Made by a program: the position numbers and the translations under genes. This document shows positions 40,185-51,035 of a stretch of DNA of 64,000 nucleotides, in pieces. The number at the start of each line of letters is the position of its first letter. The first letter of the stretch is position 1. Location: positions 558,001-622,000 of the forward strand of contig JAAROD010000093.1 in assembly GCA_012274445.1 (NCBI GenBank), given 5' to 3'. The notes beneath the pieces are model-generated. The model was not told where the DNA came from, made no database searches, and worked only from the letters and a program-made list of their open reading frames with translations. This stretch comes from Sclerotiophoma versabilis. Lineage: Eukaryota > Ascomycota > Dothideomycetes > Pleosporales > Didymellaceae.

Positions 40185-42040
40185 ACGTAATCCACCATCG
40201 AGTTGGCCACCCCATCGAGTTGGCCACTCAATGCCAAGACCCATCAAACTTCTCAACCACCTACAATGCAACCACAACCAGATATAGGATCACTTTCCTA
40301 TGAAGAGAGGGTAATCCTTGCTATCCAATTACTTAAATCTGACGCGTCACTAAGCCTCAGGCACGTTGCTTCAGTGTACAGGGTGTCCCGGAGTACCCTG
40401 ACGAACCGACGCGTTGGAATGCATTCCCGACGCGATACCCACCCTAACCGATCAAATCTCACCAAGAGCGAAGAGAATAGTCTTGTTGCACGTATAAGGG
40501 ACCTATCTCTACGTGGATTTGCCCCCTCTCACGCTGAAGTACGCAGTATGGCTGATCAATTGTTGGCTGTACGCGCTGGCACCTGTGTCGGCATCAACTG
40601 GGTGGAACGCTTCTTCTTACGTCAACCACAAATCAAATCTCAGCTATCACGACCCAGGGACTACCGTAGGGTCCTGTGCAGCAACCCTGCAATCATTGAG
40701 CCATGGTTTGAGCTGGTAGCCAGCGTGAAAGCCAAGTACGGTATCCTTGATGAAGATACCTACAACTTCGACGAGACTGGGTTCCAGATAGGCGTAGGGG
40801 GGTCTATTAAGGTGGTCACTGCAGCAGAGATTCGTCTTAACCCTATTGGACGCCAACCTGGTGATCGTGAGTGGGTTACCCTGATCGCTGCCGTCAGTGC
40901 AGGTGGCTGGCTCGTCCCACCTTTCTTCATCTTCAAAGGAAAGAACCACAACCAAGCCTGGTATCACAATAATCCTAAGGACTGGAGGATTGCTGTATCT
41001 GATAATGGCTGGACTACCAATGAAGTGGGGATTGCCTGGCTTCAGCACTTCATTGAGCATACCACTCAGCGTACAGTTAGTGGTTACCGGCTGCTCATCC
41101 TTGATGGCCATGAGTCCCACAACTCAATCAGATTCCAGGATATCTGCAAGGAGAACAACATTATTACCCTCTGTATGCCTGCGCACGCCTCCCATATCCT
41201 ACAACCCCTGGACGTTGGGTGCTTCTCTCCCCTGAAGCGTGCGTACAAGAAGGAAGTAGGAGCCCTGGCGAACAGCCACATCAACCATATTGACAAGCTA
41301 GCATTCCTGGCAGCGTTTCTAGCAGTATACCAAGGTGTTTTCTCGTCAGATAACATCAAAGCTGGATTCAGAGCCACTGGTTTGGTGCCCCTGGACCCAG
41401 GAGCGGTGCTATCAAAGCTGGAGATCAAGCCTCGAACGCCGTCACCACCGCTGCCTACCACCCCCTGGGACCCCAGGACCCCCAGCAACGCCCTTGAATT
41501 ACAGGCCCAATCTACGCTGATCAAGAACCGTATTCGAACCCACGCTGGGTCCTCTCCAACAGCGCTTGTAACCATGGTGCAGCAGATGCAGAAAGGTGCA
41601 GAAATGCTAGTGCACACTGGAACCATTTTAGCTGGTGAGATTGTCAAGCTTCAAGCTGCCAACGCTGCTGCAGCTGAGCGTAGAAGCCGAAAAAGGAAGC
41701 GTATACAGAAAGGGGGGACCCTTACGCAGGAGGAAGCAGAGGATATAGTAGCTCAGAGAGACGCAGTAGTGCTGGCAGGGGAGGTGAGGCGTGAGGAGAG
41801 GCGTGAGGAGAGGCGTGCAGCTGGTGGTAGCAGCCGGGGTATTCCCCACTGCAGTACATGTAGCGAGCCAGGGCACAACAAAAGAACCTGCACAAAAGGT
41901 GCAGCTGCATCAGGCGATTAATTCTATCTACTTTTCATCAAAATTGGTTGCGGTGGTGTTGAGATATCAGGGGTGGAGTAATGGGGGGGTGCATTGGGTG
42001 GCCAACTCGATGGGGTGGCCAACTCGATGGTGGATTACGT
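40185..42040 (+). mobile_element. Fot1/pogo-like transposon, complete, 50-bp TIRs
   Basis: Terminal inverted repeats at 40185-40234 and 41991-42040 are identical in 49 of 50 positions and start ACGTAATCC. TA target duplications flank both ends (40183-40184 and 42041-42042). Each TIR contains two direct copies of CCATCGAGTTGGCCAC, probable transposase binding sites. Total length is 1856 bp, close to Fusarium Fot1. The near-perfect ends and intact transposase argue for recent movement. Confidence 0.97.
40266..41921 (+). CDS. Fot1/pogo-family DDE transposase
   Basis: 551 residues from MQPQPDIGSLSYEERV (an upstream open stretch runs into the TIR but has no ATG). Residues about 10-55 are a psq-type HTH (LSLRHVASVYRVSRSTL), followed by a CENP-B-like HTH around residues 65-130 with INWVERFFLRQPQIK. 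The DDE_1 core has TYNFDETGF, LLILDGHESH and ILQPLDVGCFSPLKRAY, giving the three catalytic Asp. The C-terminus has basic RRSRKRKR and a zinc knuckle, HCSTCSEPGHNKRTC. No stops or frameshifts. It would excise and insert the element at TA. Confidence 0.97.
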   Translation: MQPQPDIGSLSYEERVILAIQLLKSDASLSLRHVASVYRVSRSTLTNRRVGMHSRRDTHPNRSNLTKSEENSLVARIRDLSLRGFAPSHAEVRSMADQLLAVRAGTCVGINWVERFFLRQPQIKSQLSRPRDYRRVLCSNPAIIEPWFELVASVKAKYGILDEDTYNFDETGFQIGVGGSIKVVTAAEIRLNPIGRQPGDREWVTLIAAVSAGGWLVPPFFIFKGKNHNQAWYHNNPKDWRIAVSDNGWTTNEVGIAWLQHFIEHTTQRTVSGYRLLILDGHESHNSIRFQDICKENNIITLCMPAHASHILQPLDVGCFSPLKRAYKKEVGALANSHINHIDKLAFLAAFLAVYQGVFSSDNIKAGFRATGLVPLDPGAVLSKLEIKPRTPSPPLPTTPWDPRTPSNALELQAQSTLIKNRIRTHAGSSPTALVTMVQQMQKGAEMLVHTGTILAGEIVKLQAANAAAAERRSRKRKRIQKGGTLTQEEAEDIVAQRDAVVLAGEVRREERREERRAAGGSSRGIPHCSTCSEPGHNKRTCTKGAAASGD

Positions 42041-42068
42041 TAATACATCTGTGACCAGAATTTCTTAC

Positions 42069-42812
42069 CTCGTCGAACAGACCATCCAACCGCGTTGCTA
42101 GATCGCATTCAGAGTCACTGCCTCTCATCAAAGAGTTCAGAAAATCCTCAACCCTTCCTTCAATATCCCGATAGTCTTCATATGGACGGATGCAGTTATA
42201 CTCCCAAGTAAGTTTGACCTGTGCACCTTCGTTCTCTAAGACCGCTATAATCGACCGAAGGATATTGAGCAAGCGAAGCAATACTGCGGGATCAACTTTA
42301 GCCTGGTGTAGCTTGAATTCGAGCTTAAAGCCACGCTTCTTTCGGATGGCGAGCAATGTTTGCAGTTGCGCGTTCGTCTGGGCCATTCGGGTAGATAACA
42401 GCTCTCTGAGAGGGTAAGCTTCATCGAGGTCCATGTAGATAAAGAGGTTTCTCAGCACCATAACTGGTTCAAGTCCGACATTGAATACATCCTGTTTTAA
42501 GAGCCGATGAAGTTGGGATTGGTCATGTACATCGAAGGTATGACAAGTTTGAGTAGTCGCGTAATACGCTTCCACAATCTCCAATGCCAAATCTCCACCG
42601 ACAAAGGTCTTATCCACGACATGAGGTATTTCACCCTGAAACCAAGTTCTTGGAATGTTTGAGTCACCTGGGACAGGGTTACAGTACAGGCCGTCTATCC
42701 TGGTCTGCATTGAGCCTAAGGTGGCCCAATAATAGTTTGTGTCCCAGATGTGGCGATAAATCTCGCATCGCAATTCTTTCGGGAAAATACAAAGGATCCA
42801 GTCTGCCATCAT
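42069..42812 (-). CDS. Hypothetical F-box-like protein, 3' side interrupted by the transposon
   Basis: The main exon 42812-42069 encodes 248 residues beginning MMADWILCIFPKELRCEIYR, a pattern seen in fungal F-box-like proteins (FP-x-ELR-x-x-IY). It ends with a good donor GAG/GTAAGA at 42069/42068. The Fot1-like element starts 28 bases into this putative intron. On the far side of the element an acceptor GTGCAG (40095) would allow a last exon 40094-40032 of 20 codons, restoring an end. The 5' side also looks spliced: acceptor CTCGCAG lies just upstream of 42812 (AWNKMMADW would be in frame), with a candidate exon around 42917-42960, but more upstream exons are unresolved. Confidence 0.6.
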
Positions 42813-43797
42813 CTTGTTCCATGCCTGCGAGTAAAGGTTGATGAATGTTTCGAGTGATCTTTGTTATCTATTAGCCTCAACGTTTAACCAACAATTCGGT
42901 ATGGATGCTTACTCGCTCCTTTTCGCCGTCGACCTGGCTCGTGAACACTGTCTCTTCAGTCTGAAAAGATGAAGACTTGTACAGTTGTCAGCCAAAGTAT
43001 CGTTATTGTAGACATGGAGGCCTAACTTAATGTCCTTAACAGGCGCAGGGCAATGTTGCCTGGTGCAGTTAGCGTGATTTCTGCGACTGAAGAGATCGGG
43101 CTCACGTTAGGGTCTGGAGATCTGAAGTGCATCTGTCGAGATGCTCGTCCATAGATTCGATGCTGCTCCACTCTTTGCAAGCCTGTGGCTTGGGCATACT
43201 TGAGAATGGCTTGGGCATGTTTTAGGATGAAAGAGCTTAGTCCAATGAGTAGGATAGTTTTGGTTCTCCTAGTCAAAATGAAAGAGATGATGAAGATTTG
43301 ACGTACGAGGGAACATCAGAGGCCTTTATAGTGCGTCGTAATGTCTCTCGGGGCAATGACCGGCGAGAAGGGCGGATGATGCGCCTGACGCCATTGGGGA
43401 TGAGCCTGCGGTAACCACCGCTCGCTCACATGATATTAGCCATCCTTGACGGGCAAGACCATGAAGTAATCCGGGAATGAAGCCCGTGCAAGACAACAGA
43501 GAGGTGGGTCTCGGCCCGCTACACAGCCAAGGGGGCCAATGCCACTGCGGCGACATGGCGACCCAGCTGCTCTCCAGCTGTGCCGCTCAAGGTAGTCTCC
43601 GGGTCTTTGACCCCGTCGGGTCACTTTACAATACGCTGACTGGGCATGATAGCTCGCTTCTAATGGTCGTGAGCAGATATGGGTAGTGAACAGCTTCCGC
43701 GTTACAGGGGGCGTCACGGCATGAACCTCAGATGCGTGCTCCTGGCCTCGATGGTGACATACGCCGAAAAGAGAAACATTAGGGGCGGTTTATAAGG
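42813..43797. other. Probable 5' exons of the preceding gene; otherwise nothing
   Basis: Several acceptor/donor pairs (TTTTCAG near 42961, GTAAGC near 42912) and open stretches exist on the minus strand up to 43276, but I could not settle one model. Confidence 0.35.
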
Positions 43798-44271
43798 TTA
43801 CCATCGTACAGCAAACATAAAATCACTCTCTCTGTGAACAAAAGCGGCGCCTTTTTCCAAGAGTAAGTGGAGAAGCGTTCTCCGTCTTGCCATGATGGCC
43901 CAGAGAATAGCGTTGTAACGACAGGCATGCCGCCAGAGTTGGTCAATCGCGATGCGGCATAAGGTCTGATTCGTTTGCCCTACAGCAACGACATCTCGGG
44001 CAGACTCTAGGTTGTCGAGGATTGTGCAGATCAGTTCGACAGGTAGGACGTGAAAGTTCCTTTTTTCGGGATTGTTCAGGGCGGTGATGGTGGAAGTTAC
44101 GACTGCCTTCGCAGGGTTTTGAACGGATTGGTCACGAAGAAATTTTCGTTTGACTTTGAACATTGAAGCAGCGCGTCTCCTGGTAATGTTTGGATTGCGA
44201 TCGATTGCTTGGACGGCCAGATCCACTCTTTCGCTATATGCGAGCAGTCTCAGGTCGTGTTCCTGCGGCAT
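43798..44271 (-). CDS. psq-HTH + F-box + ankyrin chimera, short
   Basis: 157 residues. Residues about 8-45 (LAYSERVDLAVQAIDRNPNI, AASMFKVKRKFLRDQ) align by eye with the psq-type HTH of the Fot1 transposase 3.5 kb away (LSYEERVILAIQLL, VASVYRVSRSTL). Residues about 72-115 are an F-box (FHVLPVELICTILDNLESAR, QTNQTLCRIAIDQLWRHA), and the end starts an ankyrin-type helix pair (LLHLLLEKGAAFVHRES). The frame stops after only one ankyrin repeat; a donor-like TGGTAACC at the stop suggests that further exons may exist or that the gene is truncated. Combining a transposase DNA-binding domain with an F-box points to domestication. Confidence 0.7.
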   Translation of the reverse strand: MPQEHDLRLLAYSERVDLAVQAIDRNPNITRRRAASMFKVKRKFLRDQSVQNPAKAVVTSTITALNNPEKRNFHVLPVELICTILDNLESARDVVAVGQTNQTLCRIAIDQLWRHACRYNAILWAIMARRRTLLHLLLEKGAAFVHRESDFMFAVRW

Positions 44272-46076
44272 TGGAAGCGTCGGGACTGGTTAGTCTAGTT
44301 CAACAGATGATCGAATGCGCGTCTCTGAGATAGTGCGAAGTCTTGCGCGTCGGTAGTAGGCAGGCGCAAAGAAAGCGCGCTTGTTGAGAACAACGCGAAA
44401 GCGGCACGCGCACGGACCCAAATACGGCATGGATAAAGGCAGAACTCCGAAAACACGACAAACAGCGAGAGATTAATTTTTGGAATTACCATCACAAAAA
44501 GCATCAAAAACTCCTGCCAGTGGTCGCAACGATCTCTGCAGACCATCGCGCGTCCCCTCGCGTCGTTATGGCACCTGTAGAGCCGCTGTTGCGGCCCTGG
44601 TAGGCACAGACAGACAAAATCTGCGAGCAAGCTACTTAACACGCTGATGATAGTGATATGGATGAGCTTATTTCCAGGTCTGTATCGGATTCGTTGCGGC
44701 TTAAAAAACATTGGCCCTGGACTGGCAAAGTGGAGCTGGGCCTTGTGCCTCATCAATTGAGAGCGATGGAAGGTGATAAAATTCAGCAGAAAGTCTTGTT
44801 GCTCGAAGGAAATGACGTCAAGTGCGCGGGGTTCTGTAGCGTTACATCGGCAAGCTAGGGTTGATCCCAGTAACCAAGGACACTTGCACTTGATGCAACA
44901 GGAAAAGATCCTCGCCCCATATTCTCGATAAGCTTGGAAGACTTGTTGATGTTATGCACTGTGGCCAGGTTCGAGCGAATAGAATTACTCTACTCGCCGC
45001 CGGCGATACTCCTCAGCGCCTTCAATTCACAATCATCACTTGATGTGTCAGTCGGCCAAGCATCTTGTAGTGTAGAAGTCTCTGGCGTCACTGCATAATC
45101 ACGGCTATGCTTTACAGTATTGAACCTTTGTTAGCCCTGTGACCGGGCGACCATATTTTATTTCCGAAAGTCTAAGTTCCGGATCAGTGATAAGTTTGGA
45201 CTTTTGAATCTTGGTGGCGATGTCATGTTACGTATCCTGCTTCTTTGTTGTTGTGGCTGGGGATGGCCTTGACTGGGTTATATCGTTCACGAGGCACGTC
45301 CCGTATTTTGCGGGGCCTGAAACGACGAATTACCTTCCGGCATTCATATCTATGGCAAATGCGTAGAACTTGCGCCTATATTCCGCTTCGGGCTTTCAGT
45401 AACAATCGAATTTGGTTGAAAACCCGTTTTCGTCCTCAAGGCTGCCAACCAAATTACCACTCCTGGCTGTAATTAATGGTACTGGTTGAAAGAACGAAGC
45501 CAAGATAGAGTCTCCATGTTCGTCTGTCTGCAACCTTATGGATCCGCCGTCTTCCTTGGCTATTGGGAGACTTTTGAGCTATCACAGTGGTTACTCTATG
45601 CGCCTTCCCGGTTCATAGGTGCAAAGGCACAAAAAATTTGCGTGGCTCTGATTCTAGAGCATCTTGAGACTTTATCTATCATGGCGCTATACTTGTTGAG
45701 ACGACCGGAAGAAGCAGGTCAGGCGCTTGCGCCATGCTTTGCAATTGTACTCAATTGTAACTTTTACATCGTAGTGTAAGCATAATATCAACTATCAGGT
45801 TGACAGTAACACACCGAACTACAAATCAAAAGCGAATGCTGTGGTGGAAGCTCTGCAACCGGGTAGAAGCGCGCTGTACCGACGCTATGGTTGAAAGATG
45901 TGATATTACTGTTTGCAATGCGCAAGGGAAGGTCGTAATGACTGTAGTGTACGGCCATGCCTTGACAGAGAACGGCTTGGCCAGCTTGTAAATAGTATAT
46001 GTGGGCCATGGTCTTTGAGATTTTTCTTACAAGGGTATACGAAACCCATTTCTATCAGATCGATAACAATCGACTT
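44272..46076. other. Gene-poor stretch, 1.8 kb
   Basis: Frames such as minus 44295-44756 and plus 45486-45779 show no motif; composition is more AT-rich than the left half of the window. Confidence 0.45.
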
Positions 46077-46890
46077 ATGAGTTCTCACAACCCAAGTAGC
46101 AACCCTGCAGATTCCCTGACACGCGAGAAGGTGTCACAGCTTACCAAACCAGTATTGCTCAACCCGTTCATCCAAATTGAGGAGCAAGAACACCCATGGT
46201 CAGTAAGAGGGCGACAAGAGCTTGATATTCCCTTCCTGCGCATCTGGGACCGTTCTTCTGGAAGTCAGCCGTTCAAAGATTTAAGGATGAGATCCCGAGC
46301 GCCGGATATGCGCCTGGACACGAGAGAAGCACGGAAAGAAACGCTTGCTGCTCATCTCGAGCATAAAAATTGGACGAAACCAACACCTTATATATCCTTT
46401 ACCATATCGCCTGAGGCGGTGTCATCACTAGCAAATATGAGAATCCAGCGTGGAAGAGGATCGCAGACTCTCACCGTCGTCGACCCAAGCCACCGATTAA
46501 AGAATGGTCTACCAATCCTGGAGGTCATCTCTGAGATGGACCATTATCGTATCTAGGATCCTTACGGAAGGAACAACAAATACTACATCGATCACTATGT
46601 CTGTTTATGGGAGGTAACTGCAGAAGAGGTTGTAGGCACATGGCGTTGGGACGAGCTAGCTTCAGAAGAGGATTGGTATGATGGTATTATCGTGCCAGCA
46701 TTTTACCGCTTCAAAGTGGAGAAAGCTGCGCAACAGTCCCTCTCTTCTGTTCCAGTACCTGTTATATTGACATCATTCGATATGTCAACGTTGAGAGACG
46801 TGTTGCCTTGTGAGTTCTTAAGTAAGGCAATCTGAATGTTCACTAATATGTACAGTTTTCGGGGAGGACGACGCCCAGGACGAGGTCTAA
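46077..46890 (+). pseudogene. DUF7587-type protein gene with one in-frame stop
   Basis: One frame covers 46077-46809, then a 46-nt intron (donor GTGAGT, acceptor TACAG) leads to 46856-46890; total 254 sense codons. The pattern matches a fungal DUF7587-type domain: LDIPFLRIWDRSSGSQPFKD, PYISFTISPEAVSSLANMRI, SQTLTVVDPSHRLKNGLPIL, DPYGRNNKYYIDHYVCLWEV, WYDGIIVPAFYRF. A TAG at 46554-46556 splits it inside the domain, between HYRI and DPYGR, where relatives have an ordinary residue. No intron fits around it. A CAG-to-TAG change would explain it. Function of the family is unknown; it occurs with other accessory fungal genes. Confidence 0.75.
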
Positions 46891-47892
46891 ACCCACAACT
46901 CCACGTAGCCGCCCTCACTCCGAGCTGCCCTTGCGCTGAGCATACCAGTAAAGACTGTCGCTGGATTGCAAACATCAATTACATCGTAGATCACGAACAC
47001 ACGTTTTGAACACCAATCTCCATTGCTCGAATGCGGCAATTATGCGGCGGAACCTGTTACGGTATCGTTGGGTATGCTTTATAGTGTGGGGTGATGTGTC
47101 GCGACATGCTTGGGTGGTCGGGAATCCAATAACAAGGACGTTATTGATGCACCGAGCAACGTAGATCAGATCAGTCAGACTGAACCATAAATAACAGTCA
47201 GGGTGAACAACATCTGTTGATTCTTAGCACTGTAGCCTGTCACAGTTGGTAGTAGTTCGGCATTGTTCAAGCCTTCGTCTTGATCGGTGCGGGGAGCGTG
47301 GGGTACTACGGTATAGCGGGGTTGAGGATGCAGCTTCACACCCACATTTATGATGGGTAGTTAACGCGGCCAAGCGTCTCTGCTAGGTTTAGGGTGATGC
47401 AAGGGAACTTGTTTCTGCTGAAGCCGCATGTTAAGCTTAGATCTTAGGGATAATAGAGAGCGACACGTGTGCTTATATTTCCAGCCGGCCAGGGCCGAAC
47501 ACGATGGTGAACATGATGCATGCCCATGGGTTGAAGACATGCTAGCTTCGAATAGACACGCTCGCCAGGACAGCGATACCGATAAGGAGCCTGCGGCCAA
47601 GATTCTCGCCGCTCTCGCTAAATCTCCTAACGCGACTCGGCAAATTCATTGAGGCCCGTTCATCACCCTTGGAACCTATCTCTTTACCTTCTACGGTCCA
47701 GACTTGCTAGAAAGAATGGACGTTCACGAGGTGGAAGAAGATTATTCCCAGTTGCTTTTACGACAAAAGGAATGAGTCCAGCATGTCGTGATTGAGGTGA
47801 GGGAGCGATCAAAGAGGACAATCTTCTACACTTCAATTTGTGTTCTACCTGATCGTGACTCTCGCGTAACTTCCTAGAAAATTTACTGCTGT
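46891..47892. other. Intergenic, no supported gene
   Basis: Frames on both strands have no motif. Confidence 0.4.
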
Positions 47893-48217
47893 TCAATCAA
47901 TCCAGCGTGTCCGAGCCACCTAAAACAATCTATTACAGACCGTCAGTCTTGAGACAGTTTTTCAGAAAAACTCCAAAAGAACTTACAATCTCATGCCTTG
48001 CCGCTAGCGTTGGGTAGATATTGTCAAGGTTTGGATGTTTCGTGAAGTACGTGACATGGTTGATCTCGCAAGTCCCATCGGATTCCCCTTTGTGCCTTTC
48101 GCAATAATCTCGGTTGCAAAGGAGACAGACCTGCACCAATCCTGTTGTCACAAGATCTCTATGCTTCATAGGATTGCGCGTTCGCATTCGCTCACAAATA
48201 TAGCATGGAAGAGCCAT
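47893..48217 (-). CDS. Small putative zinc-binding protein, two exons
   Basis: Exons 48217-47987 and 47919-47893 (minus strand) join through a 67-nt intron (GTAAGT donor, TTTAG acceptor) to 85 residues; an alternative acceptor 10 bases earlier gives a different short end. The product starts MALPCYICERMRTRNPMKHR and continues VCLLCNRDYCERHKG, CEINHVTYFTKHP. The Cys/His spacing (C-x2-C ... C-x2-C-x3-C-x2-H ... C-x3-H) suggests a binuclear zinc site like small treble-clef proteins of fungi. I know no function. Confidence 0.6.
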
Positions 48218-48874
48218 GGGAGCTAAGAAGGCGAGAAAGCATATATAGTCGAGAAAAACGCGCTGGCAGAACTTGAAAGGTTTAAGTAGCCCCAAATTGA
48301 TCCATGCATTGTCTGCATAGCCCCGCTTTCAATTGTTCTTAGCGGGGTTCCGGACCCAACCCAAGGGCTTTGCCCATGACCATTACGGAAAACGTGTTGT
48401 ACGGCGGGCCGTTCCCTCGATATAAGCGACAGGGTTATATGTGGAACTCACCGCCCACCTAATCGCAAATACCCCACTCTCGACCTGGTATACACCGGTG
48501 CACATTTGCATGCTGGTATCATCCATCATTCACGAAGTTCTCAGAAATGAAAATGTCTTGCATCCCCTCGCAAATGAGACACGCCAGGGATAACACAATT
48601 ACTCACGACTCTGACATTTCATCTCCCTACGACCTCATGGCAACACTTTCTTGATGATACAAATGATGTAGCAATGAACGGGGTTTAATACATTGTAAAC
48701 ACAACCACAATTTGTATGCAATGCTCAAAAAGTACGGCGAATGTAAAGAAGGTCCGGTTTCGTGGGCCGCGTGTTTCTAGGCAGATACCTGCAGGGATGA
48801 GACTTGGCGACGATTGCAAGGACACAGCATCCAAATCTTAAGTCTAACGAAAGATGAGTTCGAAAGTGTAACGC
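48218..48874. other. Intergenic, nothing recognised
   Basis: AT-rich; no motifs. Confidence 0.4.
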
Positions 48875-51035
48875 TCAACCTGTCCGATCAACCTGCTGTG
48901 CTTCGGCTGGATTGCCAGCGACGACGCAATTTGCTGGGATGTCCTGCACACAGTTAGTTCGTTGTCGTCGTGCTGGTTTGCACGATGGCTAGTACCCTAT
49001 CATCGGGGTTTTGCAGGAAAATTAGAAGGGTAGACTTACTCGGACAACAACGGATCCAGCACGCACAATCGCATTATTACCGATGCGGACACCCGCCTCG
49101 ACGGTGCATCCGTCGCCAATGTAGACGTTTTCGCCGATGTAGACTTCGCGAGCAACTGCAGTACCCTTGCTTCCCTCCAGTAACCATACGTCAGTGGGCA
49201 CCCCCAGGGTTGATATGGTCACGCGAGCTCCAATCTTTGTGTTCCTTCCGACTGCAATTCTGCCTGAGTCGAGCAGTTGACAGTCAGGTCCAATAACGAC
49301 GTTGTCTCCAATCGAGATGTTGTAGCCATAGTCGCAGTGGAACGGTGCAGACACACTGACGCCCTCACCCAGATGACCGGTATCCCGGCGTTCACCAGCT
49401 AGAGCATAGATCCTTTTGGCCGCCACAATGTCTCTTAGTAGCGGTTGACTTTCAATAAAACCGACACGTACACTTGCTTTGCTATGACTGCTATTAAAGC
49501 AAAACAACGCTCTTGAACAAAGTTCGCGCTCGTCAACAAGCTGTTGAGTTTCTGGCCGAAATCTTTCTCCTAATAGCATCTTGTCCTTTTCGGTCTTAGG
49601 AGGCAAGTACGGACGTGCATAGTAAGGCAATGTTGAAGTTGGCAGTGCAGCTGGCATGAGAGCCATTGGTGGCAAGAGACAAGACGTGCGGGTGTTAGAG
49701 ACGGGAGATCCTTCATCAACTGGCGCCCGGTGTGGCGGCTGTACGTAATTTGTGAGCTGTATTGCTGCTGCAGGGAGGTTGAGTACAGTGTGGTTCATAC
49801 TCTGCGATGTATGATAATAAAAAGGAGAACTGTCTGTTCCTAGTGGAGGTGGCGGCGGATGCTCTGGTGCATTTTGTTGTTGTTTGGCGCAGGTTTTGCC
49901 AGAACCGCTGTATGCTCTAGCGGTGGAAGTTAGCACATATCTCAGAACGTCTGTGAGTTGCTTCCTACAATGGCATGCGTCACTGCTCATTGTCGCTGAA
50001 AAGTCTGTCTTGAGAATTTTCGATCCTGCTGAACGCTCCGGCTTCGGCACAGAGCTTGTTGATCGGTTCACAGTGGGGAGTGTGTGCAACGTTGGGGACG
50101 GTACACCCAAAGATATGGACACGAGCCTTTGCAGAGGGCGTTAGCTCTTGCGACTGTAGTGGTGGAGGAGCCTTTGCATTGTTGTTCTTCAACCAAGGGA
50201 TCGCTTCAGCATAGCCTGCACATTCAAAATTCCCGCGCCAGCAGTTGTTGCATGTTGGTTTGGCTTCATCGCACTTCTTCTTGCGCCTTCGACAAGTTCC
50301 ACAGCCTGTTTTGGTTCGATTGGCAGATCGTCGGTTTGTCCCAACTTCCTTCTTCTCAGAGTGCTGATTAGCTGAGGTCTTGTTGGCGGCACACCAATCG
50401 TATTCGTTACTATCGCTTTTTTGTTCTAGTCGCACATCGTTTTGTGAAAGCTCCAGCGTGCTTGAGCCGCGTTCTTGATTGCTGTGATGATCGTGCAGGT
50501 TGACAGCCAAACGATACCCGGGATGAGACGGCTCTCTTGGAGGCAGAGCTCGCTGATAGCGCTCTAGACTCTGCTTCTGCTCAGCAGAGGATGCTGTTGT
50601 GGAAGATCCGATCGAAAGCGATCTTCTTCTCTTCAAGAGACAGCCAAGAGGTTTATCACCCGTCGGCACGGTAGGAAAGATGGAGTGTCTGGAGCTGCGC
50701 TCTTGTGAAACCGACTCCCAGACTTTCTTGCAGTCCGGTCCAGTGAACACATCTGACGAAGGAGTAGTTCGTTCGTTGATAGCAGTAAAGGTGGGGACGT
50801 AGCGTTTTCCAAGTTTGCCTTCCAGCATGAGCAAAGCAGTGTCGATTGCTGGCAAGTACAGCACGACAGATATAGTACCGATATCCAGGCAGCGATAGGA
50901 GTGAGTGACCAGCGGAAACACTTCATGGAGCTTGACCACGAAACAATAGTCAAGCTCTTGTCCAGGGATATCACGACACAAGAGGCGGCTTTCGCGCTTA
51001 CCACTGGCGTTCAGATGTTTTGTGCTGAGTGGCAT
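48875..51035 (-). CDS. Zn2Cys6 - maltose-acetyltransferase-like fusion protein, three exons
   Basis: Exons 51035-50072, 50028-49040 and 48943-48875 (minus strand) join in frame to 673 residues. Around residue 255-285 is a Zn2Cys6 cluster (CGTCRRRKKKCDEAKPTC, then NNC and six residues to the last Cys). The C-terminal third is a Mac domain (TEKDKMLLGERFRPETQQLV) followed by left-handed beta-helix hexapeptides (YGYNISIGDNVVIGPDCQLL, VYIGENVYIGDGCTVEAGVR) and the ending across the last intron, SVVVRDIPANCVVAGNPAE. Zn_clus-Mac-hexapeptide fusions are known in fungi. The last intron (96 nt) is certain; the first (43 nt, donor GTGAAC) is less so because an alternative acceptor 33 bases downstream keeps the same frame. 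Possibly a DNA-binding protein with sugar/acetyl-CoA sensing. Confidence 0.82.
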
